Assembly (NCBI GenBank): GCA_037157565.1
Contig: JAZHRO010000054.1
Location: 13,685,501 to 13,749,500, forward strand
Source of the DNA: Thalassia testudinum
Taxonomy: Eukaryota > Streptophyta > Magnoliopsida > Alismatales > Hydrocharitaceae
Direction of reading: 5' to 3'
Length of the DNA: 64,000 nucleotides
Each line of letters starts with the position of its first letter. Positions within the stretch are counted from its first letter, which is position 1. Below the pieces are notes generated by a model. That model saw nothing but the letters and a program-made list of their open reading frames with translations. It was not told the origin of the DNA and did no database searches. The position numbers and the translations under genes were made by a program. Of this stretch, positions 10,570-21,913 are shown piece by piece.

Positions 10570-12566
10570 CTATGTATATCCCCAAGTACACCCCCCCATG
10601 CCTAAAATTTGCAATGTCCTCATTGCATAGAAGGATATTACCTGGGTTAGAGCTGGGCTGAATAGCCAAAGAACCTGCAAATCAGGTTCAAGAATTGCAG
10701 AAATAGGCCCGAAAAATGAGCAAAGCAATGTTGGCCTAGAAAATAGGTAACCTAGGATGTTGGTAAGCTGATGATGAATCCCGATAGCAAATGCTCGCCC
10801 AACTAAAATGGGAATGAAATCTTCCCAGGTCACCAGAAGAGGTTCTAAAGGATAAACAGGTAAAACAACCTCCAAAGGGGTAGGGGGAGGATGACAAGGA
10901 TCCTCCAAAAAGAATGGGGAAGGAATGGTACAGAGATAAACCCCCAGGGTAATGGACTGACTAAATAAATCATCAATCCATACCCGATACTCCATTACAG
11001 GAAATATTGGTCTGTTATGCCCCCTGGTCAGAACAAAAGTGAGCAATTCTCTAAGGCAAGGATCGTCTAGGGTGTCCAAGTTACGATGTTGTGGGATGGC
11101 CATAAGATCTAGGTTGGGTTTAATCAGCTTGGTGTCCATCCCAAACACTCTTTCTAAATCCTCAATTTCATCCCTAGCATTCCTTGCACCATCACATGGA
11201 TCTTCCTGCTCTTCATCAGGAGTCACAATTTCGCTTTCAGATATAAGCGAATCAGAGGGTGACTTCGAAGTGAATGAAGGCAGGTTGGAAGCAACAGATC
11301 TAGGGATTATCCTATCAATGTCATCCCCGGGTTTTTGTTCTTTACTCAAATCTTCCCCGGAGTCTATATGTGAATCCACATAAATCTTAGAAATTGCTTC
11401 AAAATTTTCCATCATTTTATCATGAGGAGAAATATCATCAATGGGTGTGCTAAGGAAACCTAATTTGGTCAAATTTGTGACATCCTCAGGGGCTAACTAT
11501 TCAAATAAGACATAATCACCCTTAGTGTCACTCCAAATCTTAAATGTAGGTTCCTCATATAATTCGTCCTCCTCCTCATCACACAATTCATCATGTACCT
11601 GAGGTTTAGAATCATTTAATATCTCAGCAGATCCCCTAGGGTGCTCTATCTGAGGTAAATGGTTTACACTGGTTACATCAGACTCCTCAGATAGGTCAAT
11701 TTCTTTAGGGTTAGGTTCCCTAAGGGTGGGTTTGAGTTCCATATCGTGATCAGAAGGGAGGGTAGGATTAACAGCTTGACTTTGACCCACTTCATCAAAT
11801 GTCACGAAAATACTATCATCTGGGTCGAGGTCTTCCAATGGTACCATCATTCCCTTCTTTTGACTCCAATATAATTCAGGTGGATACTCAACCTTATCAT
11901 CATCTTCCTCGGGTTGCCACCTTTCTTCATCCAATGCATAGCTACTGTCATGTGTATTTTCCTCCCACCTAAAGTGTAGATCTCTCAAGGAAGTGTCATC
12001 TAATGGGGAGGTTTCAAAATTGATCCTCGAAAGTAGCTATTCTCCCCAGAATTTCCCTCCAACTTAAAGTGTAGCTCTCCCACGGGAGATGCATCTGTTG
12101 TAGAGGGGTGTACGTCATCCTCAATGGGGTAGATTGAGTGGCTAATTTCATCTCTTTCTTGTTGGCCTGCTCTCAAAGATTCTCCTAACAATTCACTCAT
12201 TTCGTTTTGCATTTTCTGTATTTCCATCTTCAAAGAGGAGAGGTTATTTCTATCATGAGAGAAGTTAGGCTCAGGCTTATAGTACCCAGGAGTGTTTGTC
12301 CAACCATTATAATTTTTCAGGGAGGGTGGGTTGGGTATTTCTATGGTATGTGGGATATTGGACAAAGCAAATCTCGCTCCTAAGCTCTGCGCACTGATTT
12401 GGGGCTTAACTAGGCCAATACTCCTATAATAGGAGTAAAACGGATCCCAATGATTGTCATTATGTCCATCAAGGAATGGACCATCTCGGCATCTGGGATC
12501 AAAGGATGCAGAGTGGGGGTGAGGGTGTGGGCAAGATGTGAAAGGATGAAAAGCAATGTGGTCCAT
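10570..12566 (-). pseudogene. X long ORF, unrecognised protein (degenerate)
   Basis: Three consecutive minus-strand open stretches (12566-12000, 11988-11497, 11472-10570) read as one former gene of about 650 codons. The last two share a frame split by one stop near 11496; a frameshift lies near 12000. The N-terminal part is His/Pro-rich (HPFTSCPHPHPHS) with a possible short coiled coil (SLKMEIQKMQNEMSELLGE). The middle is very acidic (CDEEEDELYEEPTFKIW). The C-terminus is hydrophobic. A motif of the form LHF-E-N-SY occurs twice. No zinc knuckle, protease DSG, RT or integrase motif is seen. It occupies the position of gag-pol. It may be a diverged gag or a captured sequence; I do not recognise it. 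Confidence 0.55.
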
Positions 12567-13812
12567 TCTAACTCACACTTCAATCAGAATTCCCCAAGTA
12601 AAACACAATTCAAAAAGGACCTTTTAAGTCTTTCCCAATTTAGGCTTTTGATTTTAAGTCAGATTGCAAGTGACAATACAATTTGTTCAATCAATTTACG
12701 CGCCTATTGTCGACCTACGGCTCGCCTAACAAGACTTAGTTGGAGCTTAGGTGTTCTTCCCTAAATCTCAAATGGTAAAGTAAATCCAAAGACGGAAGAT
12801 CGAGGGATGCAAGTAGGCCGAAGCCTTCCTTTGAAGCTGTGCTTTCGCGGTGCTTCTCAACTACCCCCAAAAATCTGTGACAGGGTATCCCCCTCTTTGG
12901 ACTTACAAAACCTTTGATCTCAAGTTCCGAACACTTCAGAATCCAACAAAAGGAGGGCTCTTGTCCTAGTATGTCCAAACCTAAGGAGTGTCTAGAAGCG
13001 TGCCGTGGTGCAAGTGAAATAAGTGTGCATACACCGTCAAAGATTTTGAACTTTGAATAGCACGCCAAGTTTGAAAATCAAATCCTTGGTTTTCAAAATA
13101 TCCTTCCTTTAATTAGTCATTTTTCTAAAAAAAAAAGTGACCACTTGTTAGATTTATTCAATACAGATTAGGTGGTCTTTGCATTAAATCCCAAATGCAA
13201 TGCGTGATCAAAAATAGGATGCAAAGTAAGAGAATACGTACCTTGCCTCTAGCAATCTTCGATGCAAAAATGTACGCAATGCAGAAAAGTAAATCAAGAG
13301 GCTGCTCATACAGACCTAAATGGTTCGTCCTAGGGCAGGCAGCTTCTAGCAGGCAGCTCATTTTTTTCTTTTTCTATTTTTTTTTAGAACTACTTATGCA
13401 CAAGCAAATAAAAGTAATAATAAAAAAAATAAACCTAAATCTAAAGAAAAGGGAACAGGCTCCCAAAAGTTACCCAACACGGGCCCAAAACAAAATCGGG
13501 GAACAAACCCCTCAAAATACGCCCCAGAACAAGGGTTTCAAACTAACTGCAATGAAAAATTAAGTCTACAGTCTTAATTTTATTCTAATTAAACTAGCGA
13601 CTAAATACAAAGGTGTCCGTCGCGTCCTCGTCCTTCTCCTCCTTTCAAAATTGCTCGTCCACTTCTCATCTGGCGATGTCAAGGGTCGCCTCTCACACAG
13701 GCTGATTCTTGCACAAAATTTCTCGTACGGAAAAGAAAATAATAAATGGTCAAATCTTTGTGCAATTGACAAATAATCAAAATAAAATTAGGCGAAATTA
13801 TTGCGTCTGTTG
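12567..13812 (-). other. X untranslated leader
   Basis: Sequence between the X primer site and its ORF. A 110-codon open stretch at 13068-12736 has no recognisable features and I do not call it a gene. A T-rich run lies at 13360-13385. Confidence 0.55.
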
Positions 13813-13832
13813 CCTCCCCGGCAATGGCACCA
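13813..13832 (-). other. X primer binding site (tRNA-Asp type)
   Basis: Sense TGGTGCCATTGCCGGGGAGG lies 2 nt from the LTR. It differs from the TGGCGCCGTTGCCGGGGAG of AM by two transitions, both of the kind expected from cytosine deamination. Confidence 0.8.
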
Positions 13833-13834
13833 TT

Positions 13835-14497
13835 TGACTTGTCGATCTTTCGCTTTTAAGTCGGTTGCAGTTTAATGTGGTGGAAAAATCGACTGATCAA
13901 TATTTAAGAAGAAATAACCACTCGCATAGGAGCGGGTCGTATCCACAAGGAGGCAATGACATATTAAAATTCGCACCAATTAAAAGCGTTCGTTCGTAGT
14001 TAGTTTGGACAAGAATCAAGTCAAGATTGCCTTTAGATTAAGGTTTAAGTAAGAAACAATGCTGAAATGGCAATTATGAGAAACTAGAGGATATTTTCCG
14101 CAATGCAGAATCAATAAAATATCATTAAAAAGTGACAATGGCATAAAATGTAATTTCTAATTGATGGTTTACTATAGCAAAACAGGAGAATTTTCCCCTT
14201 TGTCTTGCGCGACGAGGAGCGGATGGCCGGGCGCGGGAAGCTCGGAGGAGGTCCCTTAAACCAAGGGCTTCGAATCGGTGGTGGCGACGAGTCGCGCGGC
14301 GGCCGAAGGTGGCCGGACGAGCTCCGGCGGAGGTGCTGCAGCCGGTGAGCGTGTGCGACCTGTTGGCCTGAAGTCTTCCGCGCGCTGCTGCTGCGGGGGT
14401 GGCTGCTGCTGCTGCCGTGGGCGCTGTTGCGGCTGGCGTGGGCATGGGAGCGCAGGCGTGGTGAGCGCTGGACTGCAGGCGCGGGGAAGAGGGCGCT
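13835..14497 (-). repeat. X 5' LTR, first part (before AM)
   Basis: Matches 7728-8395 closely and is cut by AM at 14497/14498. The last five bases gcgct are duplicated at 43166-43170. It continues at 43171. Confidence 0.9.
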
Positions 14498-15417
14498 TGA
14501 TGAGAACCTCGTCACAAACCCTAAACTAGCACCATTTAACCCTGATTTGCAAGAAAAAGCTCTTACATAACCTTAGAAAGGCTTGGCTCAGAGAGATTCT
14601 GAGTTTGCAAAGAAAACATAAACTGAGGGGTAAAAATGCAATTTCACCAATCCAATCTGAAAACAGGGTAACTCAAGGTCCAAGCATAGGTCAAAACAAC
14701 CTAATAAGAAGAAAAGTGGGATGAAATCACTCAACAAGGGCTACAGCAACTCCGAAGAATTAAATGACATCCTGTAACCCTGAAAACAAACCCACTTAAA
14801 TACACGAGGTTCAAGGCAGATAAAAAAATCAACTAAACCCTCTAAAATTCATAAAAAAATAATATCTAGGGTTTAGAACCTTTAATTTGGCCTTAGAAAC
14901 CTATTTTGACCTACATTGAGAACCATGCCCAATTAACAACTTAATTTGGGTTTTTGCGTAAATTGACTACTCAAACAAGGTTTAACCTAGAAATAAAATT
15001 CACCATCAGAATCCTTAGGTCCTAATTAGTCATGTATAAAAACTTGAGCCTAAGAAGAAACCTTCTTGACCAACTTTACACTTTGGTCCTCATATATTTA
15101 CTTTTTGGCCCTCAACTTTTGAACCCTCACATTTTGGCCCCTAACTCTCCTTCGTTCTTTGCGTTTAGGTCCCTCCTGCAAAACCTGAGCAGCACCATGC
15201 TCCGGCGACCTTGCGCGGAGCATGGCGCCGCGCAGGGTAAGGGAGGGAGCCTGCCAGGTCAAACGGGGGTGCCCTGTGTCGTCAGCCGTCGCAGGAGCAC
15301 CCCCATGAGCGCTGCAACCACCCATACCGGCCGTGCGAACGCACGGACGGTATGGGTCTCCTTCCTCCAGCGAGGGAGACACGTCGTCTCCCTCCGCCCT
15401 CCTCTCTGGTCTGCCCC

Positions 15418-15425
15418 TATAAATA
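15418..15425 (+). promoter_or_regulatory. AM 5' LTR TATA box
   Basis: TATAAATA in CCCCTATAAATACCCCCGTC, about 920 bp into the LTR; same context in all Athila LTRs of the window. Confidence 0.7.
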
Positions 15426-16654
15426 CCCCCGTCGCTCCGCCGTTCTTCCCAGCTCGGATCTGACGGAGATACCCCCTCACTTCCTCTCTTCCCACTCCGA
15501 CAGACGCCCCCTTGCTCTGGCGGCTTCTCCTCCTCCTCGTCGCCCTACCTCACTACCAGCAGTAGGGTTGCCTTCCCTCGCTCTTCCCACGCCGCGCCGC
15601 ACCCAGCGCACGCTTCTCCGGCCCTCTCCTCGCCGTCGCCCCTTCCTCTGGGCAGTTTCTTCTCCGGCGACAGTCGATACGGCTGTCGCCTGCTCCAGCC
15701 CCCCCTCGTCCTGCTAAGTAGGTATAACTTCTCCTCTTCCTTCCCTCTTTCTTTTCCTCACTGTAAATCTTTACTGTTGCCCTCGACCTCGCCCAAACAC
15801 TCTCACCTTCCCCATCTCCGGCCAAACTCCGGCGACTCGCTCCCGTCATTCCACCACCCCACACGGCTCGCCGACCCTCACAAAACCTCCGCCTCCTCAC
15901 CCTGATCAACCTCCGCCCTTCCACTTCCCACCAATCGCCCTCTGCAGACCCACCGACCAAACCCATCTCGCCACCTGCAGTTTGACCTAGGGCAGCCCTT
16001 AGGCTCCGCCTCGCCACCTGCAGACCCCCCGATCACCTTCGCCGTGCTACGGCGAAGGTCCTCCGCGTATCTGATTAGGCCGAGAGGCCGTTTCCCTGTG
16101 AGAAGGTACTTCGCTCGCCGCCGCCATTGCCGAGTGAAGCTGCTTCCTCAACCTGCTCCTCCAGGCGTGCCACGCCCAGGTCAGGCTCCCAGGCTGCGCG
16201 GGGTATCTTCGCGAAGAGTCCCAGGCTGCTGCTGGGGCGAAGCCCTCGCGTGAAGCCTCGACTGCCCGCTGCTTCCTCCGCGCGGGCGCCCAAATTGGGG
16301 TGGGACATTTAGTCCCACCTCGAAAACTCGCAGAGGCGCGCGGGCGCTTAAAGGCAAAAGGTGCCTTAAGCTGTTTGCCTCAGTTCACGGGGTGAGGTCC
16401 CCTTCACCCGCCCGATTACCCGGCCTCGTCCGTGCTCACGCCCCGCGGACCTGGCTCCGACCTGATTAGCCCGACCTGCACTCCTCGCCCACTACCGCAC
16501 GCCGGTGGGCCTGGACCCGGGCGCGACCCGCGTACTCGCTTACCCGGTTGCTCTGGGAGAGCTTTCCTAAGGGCGAATTCTGAGAGAGAGAGACGCGGGG
16601 GGGGAGGGTAGAGTAGGTTTTGCCCTCTGACGAAAACCTTGAAGTGTGCAGGCA

Positions 16655-17010
16655 CAGGTGAAGAAGAAGAAGAAGAAGGACTGCGGAAGAAGAAGAAGAG
16701 AACACAAAGAAGAAGAAGATGGAAGCTAAGGGAGACACTGTAGCAGCAGCGGTTTAAGTCGTCTGATTGCAAAATCAGACGACGTCTTGAAGGCAAGGAA
16801 GAAGAAGAAAAGAAGAAGCAAGACCGCGGCAAAGAAGAGGAAAGACAAGAAAAGAAGAAAAAGAAGAAGAAGAAGATCTAAAGAAAAAGAAAGAAGAAGA
16901 GAAAACAAGGAAGAACAGAAGGTAGAAGAGAAGAAAGAAGAAGAAACCAAGAGCCAAAGAGGAGAAGATAGAGGAAGAAAGAAGAGAAGAAGAAGCCAAA
17001 TTTTTCATCT
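16655..17010 (+). repeat. Homopurine (GAA)-rich tract, AM 5' LTR
   Basis: About 350 bp rich in GAAGAA and AAGAAG with few pyrimidine interruptions, split by a short non-purine segment around 16735-16790 that contains GACGAC/GACGTC. Conserved at 42630-42985 and, in reverse, at 18125-18400 and 1215-1520. Confidence 0.8.
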
Positions 17011-17065
17011 CTCTCTCTCTCTCTTTATTTTTGTAATAAAGAATTTGTACTTCTAGAATACGACT

Positions 17066-17090
17066 TGCTCCCTGAGTTCGACCTCGGGAA
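17066..17090 (+). promoter_or_regulatory. Conserved U5 motif of Athila LTRs
   Basis: TGCTCCCTGAGTTCGACCTC, about 110 bp before the LTR end. Identical or nearly so in all Athila LTRs here and in the remnant at 4198. Function unknown. Confidence 0.5.
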
Positions 17091-17197
17091 CTCTTTTATT
17101 TTCCGAGTAAAAAAATATACGTAATGATGGCAATAACTAGCTATACTACAACGCTATTTCTATAACAAAACCTAGTCACAACGCACGGCCATCACTT

Positions 17198-17216
17198 TGG
17201 CGCCGTTGCCGGGGAG
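17198..17216 (+). other. AM primer binding site (tRNA-Asp)
   Basis: TGGCGCCGTTGCCGGGGAG, 3 nt after the LTR. It is a full match to the expected complement of the plant tRNA-Asp 3' end. Confidence 0.92.
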
Positions 17217-17942
17217 CAACGGCTATTCTAGAGGTAATTAAATTCCTATTTTTAAATTTCTAATAATCTCCTCTTTTGTGCAGATACAGGAAAATCGAGA
17301 AGACAAGCAACCGCACGACAACCACTCCGAGGACAGGTAATTTTCTATCCTCTCAACCCCTAAATTCTAAAGAGGAAGAAAAGAAAAGAACAAGCAATAT
17401 AGGTCTAACCTGTCTTCTCTACTTAGTAAACCATAAAAAAAGTTGCATGTTTTCAACCCATTATTCCTGCACACTATTAAGGGTATTTAAGGGCTAACAC
17501 CTTCTTGCCTGAGCCCTACTTACCCCAACAAAGAACTAACTGGACCAAATAGAGCCAACATAAGAATCAACATTAGGGATTTAGAGACACACTTCTTAAG
17601 CAAGAATTGAGAAATCCCAAAAGGAGTGTGCCCAAGCCATTGTCTGAAAATACCTATTCAAAGAAAACCCTAAAACAAATTGGCTCTTTAAAGACACTTG
17701 AACCCTAAAAGACAACACCTAATAAACAGAACTAGCAGGTAAAGTTGACCACTTGGGTCAACCAACCTTCAACTTAGGTCACTCTTTGCACTCAAAAAGC
17801 CTAAAGTTCAAGTGAAACCTCAAGCACCCTGATCTTAAACTAAAAGTGGTAGACTTAAGAGGTCAAGATCCCCATTCTGGTCTACCTGGAACCGCAGTGA
17901 CAAGAGAGGTCGGGTGGGGGAAACCCTGTAACCCGTGGGGAC
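17217..17942 (+). other. AM untranslated leader, first part
   Basis: Non-coding leader, interrupted at 17942/17943 by AS; the rest is 33033-33213. The uninterrupted homologue is AL 80-988 in reverse. The last five bases gggac are duplicated at 33028-33032. Confidence 0.8.
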
Positions 17943-20207
17943 TGATGGTCGAGGCGTTAACTAGGTTTTGTTATAGAAATAGCGTTGTAGTACAGCTAGT
18001 TATTGCCATCATTACATATATAATCTTTTTACTCGGAAATAAAAGAGTTCCCGAGGTCGAACTCAGGGAGCAAGTCGTATTCTAGAAGTACAAATTCTTA
18101 TTACAAAAATAGAGAGAGAGAGAGATGAAAAATTTGGTGGCTTCTTCTTCTCTTCTTTCTTCCTCTTTGTCTCTTCTTTCTTCTCTTCCTATTCTTCTTG
18201 TCTTCTCTCTTCTGTTCTTCAGATCTTCCTCTCGTGCTCTTCTTCTTCTGTCTTCTGTTCTTCCTTGTTTTCTCTTCTTCTTTCTTTTTCTTCAGATCTT
18301 CTTCTTCTTTTTCTTCTTTCTTGTCTTTCCTCTTCTTTGCCGTGGTCCTGCTTCTTCTTTTCTTCTTCTTCCTTGCCTTCAAGACGTCGTCTGATTTTGC
18401 AATCAGACGACTTAAACCGCTGCTGCTACAGTGTAACGACCCGGTTCCCGAGTCCCTACGAGACACGAGAACCGGACCGACTCGACTAATCCCAAGACCC
18501 AGTCGTCCAACGAGGAAGTAACCAAAAGACAGTAAAATAAACCACATTCAGCATGAATATAACTAACAGTAAGAAAGTACAGCAGTAAGGAAAGAAACTA
18601 CTACAGTAGGCACCACCACAACAGTAAAACAACATTTATCATATAACAAAAACTGCAGCTAAAGAAGGTACAGTGGAAACAAAACTACTCACTAGAACAG
18701 AAACAAAAAGAAGGTACAAAGCTGTGGTAACTCTACTGGACCCTACTCGGCCCAGCGACCTCTGCAGCCGCCGACCCTGGCTACTCAACACCTGGTCCTG
18801 AAAAAGGTAACGAGTGTAACACGTCAGCAAAACGCTGAGTAGAGTGGCAAACTAACTAAAGGCAACAGTAGAGTGTACAGTAGCTATTATGTTCTATTAC
18901 TTCCTTTATTTACATCTTTCAATTTTTCTCACTATTTCATTTATTTCTCAGATCCTTTACTTGATCTCGAATGTCCTCGTGGGACGATCTTGATTGCAGT
19001 CTTTTCCAAAAGTAGAAGTAGCACGTGGTGCTCTCCTGGCCGGGAGAGTCCCCCGTGGTGATCCTACCCTCAGTCAACCACCCCAAGGTCACTGACAGAC
19101 GTAACGGTGACTACGGCACGCGCGATAAACGCACAGGTAGCTAGCCCGCACTGGCACGCGGTCAGTCGTTTCCGTTAACGGGTGCGCCCAAAGCACAGCA
19201 CGGAACCAGGGCAGAGCCCTCTCAGTAACAGGGGTCCAACCCCTCCACAGTAACCAAACCGGGGCCTTGCCCCTCCACAGTCCGCGCACCCTCGCCTGAC
19301 TACCCTGGTTTGCCTTAGCGAGCCTAACAAGTCGGTGAAGGAGGCTAGCAGAACCCCGGGGCCCGTGGGGTAGCTAGTACTCTCCTAACACTACTAGCTC
19401 TCCTCGGTACTACGTACACGAGGGCCAGCAAGTCGGTACAGAGCGGCCAATCCTAACCCCGGGTCCCTGGGGCGGCTGGCCCCACTCTGCACTAAACAGG
19501 TACAGGTACTTCCCTTGGTACTGCGTACCCAAGAGACAGTACAACTACATCTCAGTTCCATTCCTTTTTCTTTCCAGGAGTTCCACTCCTAACTCCCCGT
19601 AGGGTTCCAGTTCTTTATTTCAGAACATCATATGTTTCACTTTCCAGATTCACGTTCTCAAATTCCATGATCTCAAACATGTTTCTTTATTCATAACAGG
19701 CAGCTGTTAATTAAATTTACAGGCAGCTTTATATATTCCTTTCCATTTTTCCAAGACTGCAGTAATATACATTCCACTAGTTTTTCCATCCTAGGATTCA
19801 TGCCATATCCTAGGATCTATCATACAATCTAGTTTTCCGGCCCTAGGATTCATGCAACAACTAGGAGCTATCATTCCATATATTTCTCATTCCTAGGATT
19901 CATGCAAGCCCTAGGTTCTAGTTATGGTTCCATACTTCAACAGATTTTATTAATACTTAAAACCACTCTACCAGGTACAACGGGAGTAATGGGGGCATGA
20001 TCGGGAATCCCGCGCGCCTCCGCGACTCTCAAGACTGCAACCGAACGAGGTCCTATCACATGGATCAACACAAGGAGTGTCTCAAAACAGTGTATAGCTA
20101 CTGTAGGCGGGTAGAGGAATTAATTCTGAAACGAACGCAACTCGAATCACGGAAAACGGAGCCCAAACGGGCCCTAAACGGGTCGAGAAAGACGATACTG
20201 TGTAAAA

Positions 20208-20560
20208 TCAGACGTCTGGAACTCCCTCCAGACGTCTTAAACGGTGGATCAGAGAATTACCTGCTCAGCGTGATTTCCCAGACGTCCAGAAGTCTGCAGG
20301 GACGTCTCTCCTAGATCCCAGACGTCCGATGGTCACTTTGGACGTCTGGAGGTCACTCCCGCCGTCTGGTACAACTTCCAGACGTCTGATTCGCAAAGGA
20401 TGACGAATCAGAACACCTGCGCACAGCCAACCCCCCTCCCTCAGTACGGTCAGTCGACAAAAAGGAGAAGAAAGTGGAACTCACCTTTCAGACGTCTGTA
20501 TGATCTCACAGACGTCGACCTTGCCGTCTGGATACCAATCCAGACGTCTGATTCTGGAAA
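20208..20560. repeat. GACGTC palindrome cluster A (TM 3' LTR)
   Basis: About ten GACGTC hexamers, most inside CAGACGTCTG or a half of it, spaced irregularly at 15-60 bp. A second cluster of seven lies at 20998-21110. The same pattern is in the 5' LTR (30008-30360 and 30798-30910), in TS1 and, decayed, in TS2 and the TO LTR. Confidence 0.75.
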
Positions 20561-20997
20561 TTTTTCCAGAATCAGAGACCTGCTCGGCCTCCGCTCGCGA
20601 CGCCGCCCGCGTCGCACCTCGCGCGTACGCTGCTCCGCCCGCAGCAGGTCCCTCTCCGCGACGCTCTGCGCCCCCTGCGCCCTTCGCCGGCCGGCCAAGC
20701 CGCTCCTGGCGAGCTCGCCCTCACGGCAGAGCCCCGCCCTCGCACGCCGCAGCTCCTCCGCGCTCACTGCGGCTGCCGCTGCCGCTGCGCCCTCGCGTCC
20801 GCTCGCTCTCGCGCACAGGCAGGAGAAGAAGGAGGAAGATGGTGGAGACGGGAGGGGAGGCGCGCCCCCCCCTTTTAACGCCGCGCGGAGAGGAGAGAGA
20901 AGGCGGTCGCAGCCGCCTGCAGCCGCAGAGAAAGAGGGCAGAACGCAGGTCTGCGCGCACAGGCGCACAGACGAATATCCCGTGCGAGCATAACTGT

Positions 20998-21110
20998 TCG
21001 CCAGACGTCTGTAAACTATCCCGGACGTCTGGTCAGACGTCTGGATGTGATCCCAGACGTCTTTACAGACGTCTGGGCCACCTCCCAGACGTCTTAAAAG
21101 ACGTCTGGGG
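20998..21110. repeat. GACGTC palindrome cluster B (TM 3' LTR)
   Basis: Seven GACGTC hexamers in about 110 bp at the sense start of U3, several of them full CCAGACGTCTGG-like palindromes. It lies upstream of the TATA-like element in sense. Confidence 0.8.
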
Positions 21111-21145
21111 CACGCGCTCGTTACAATATAACAAACTCAAAGGAA

Positions 21146-21161
21146 GTTTCGTCCCCGAAAC
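21146..21161 (-). other. Tekay 3' conserved hairpin-like motif
   Basis: GTTTCGTCCCCGAAAC on the plus strand, a 6-bp inverted repeat around a 4-nt loop, 20 bp from the 3' LTR. In sense it reads TTTCGGGGACGAAAC, the conserved pre-LTR signature of this clade. The polypurine tract itself is not clean in this copy. Confidence 0.6.
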
Positions 21162-21211
21162 TTGCGCCAACTAGGGTGCGGGAAGAAGGTGTCCAAATAA
21201 CCATAACAAAC

Positions 21212-21913
21212 TCAAAGAGGACCGAAGCCGGTCCGAAAAGACGTACCCGCGAAAAGCTCCGGGTACCGCTCCCGCATTGCCGCCTCAGGCTCCCAGGTAG
21301 CCTCCTCGTACCGCTGGCTCCTCCACAAAACCTTTACCAGGGGTACTTGCTTTCGTCTCAACCTGCGGACGGCTCGGTCTAGGATCTGCACTGGCCGCTC
21401 GGGGTAGGTCAGGTCGTCGCTCACCTCGACGCTCTCGTGACTCAGTACGTGGCTGGGATCGGCTACGTACTTCCTGAGGTTGGACACGTGGAACACGTCG
21501 TGCACACCAGAAAGCTGCGGGGGAAGGGCAAGTCTGTAAGCAACGGGTCCAACCCGCTCCAGGACCTCGAAGGGCCCCACGAACCTCAGCGTGAGCTTCC
21601 CTCTCACCCCAAACCGCTGTAAGCCCTTCATGGGCGAAACACGAAGAAAGACGTGGTCCCCGACCTCGAACTGCACCTCTCTGCGTCTGCGATCTGCGTA
21701 GCTCTTCTGTCTGCTCCTGACAGTGCGGAGTCGTCTGTGGATCTGCTCAACTACCTCCTGACTCTGCCGGATCAACCTGGGGCCAACCTCCCACTTGGTC
21801 CCCACCTCAACCCAACTCAAGGGTACCGTGCATTTCCGTCCGTACAGAGCCTCGTAGGGAGCCATGCCGATGCTCGAGTGATAACTGTTGTTGTATGCAA
21901 ACTCCGCCAGGGC
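21212..21913 (-). pseudogene. pol: TM pol: integrase C-terminus with chromodomain
   Basis: Open frame of about 230 codons. It begins with the end of the integrase core ([20 protein letters not shown]), then the DNA-binding tail with the GPY/F module (LRFVGPFEVLERVGPVAYRL), and ends with a chromodomain-like segment at 21391-21250 (VKVLWRSQRYEEATWEPE). Such domains are thought to guide chromoviruses to chromatin. The segment lacks the first aromatic residues of canonical chromodomains, as is usual for plant chromoviruses. The frame is displaced from the upstream integrase by an apparent 1-bp loss near 21908-21913. Confidence 0.88.

Larger units (their letters stand above)
14498..17194 (+). repeat. 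AM 5' LTR
   Basis: 2697-bp LTR from TGATGAGAACCTCG to ..CACGGCCATCA. It consists of AT-rich U3, TATA box (15418), GC-rich R region, purine tract (16655-17010) and U5. The pair at 40470-43165 is 2696 bp. Confidence 0.93.
18432..21125 (-). repeat. TM 3' LTR
   Basis: 2694 bp; plus strand TGTAACGACCCGG.. to ..GCGCTCGTTACA. Sense U3 is the right end, with GACGTC-rich clusters and a TATA-like element at 20872-20878. Confidence 0.94.

Noticed and set aside
14870..14885. Telomere-like TAGGGTTTAG
   Set aside because: Single units scattered in AT-rich LTR sequence, not an array.
17198..17216. tRNA-like sequence
   Set aside because: Only the complement of a tRNA 3' end is present, as expected for a primer binding site; no cloverleaf.
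20208..21110. Regularly recurring short motif considered as a CRISPR-like array
   Set aside because: The motif is a short palindrome at irregular spacing inside LTRs; there are no uniform spacers, and the genome is eukaryotic.
20400..21174. Long overlapping frames on both strands, also at 23045-23992, 30044-31196 and 57428-58014
   Set aside because: They lie in the GC-rich U3 of Tekay-type LTRs, start and end within LTR sequence, and show no domain.
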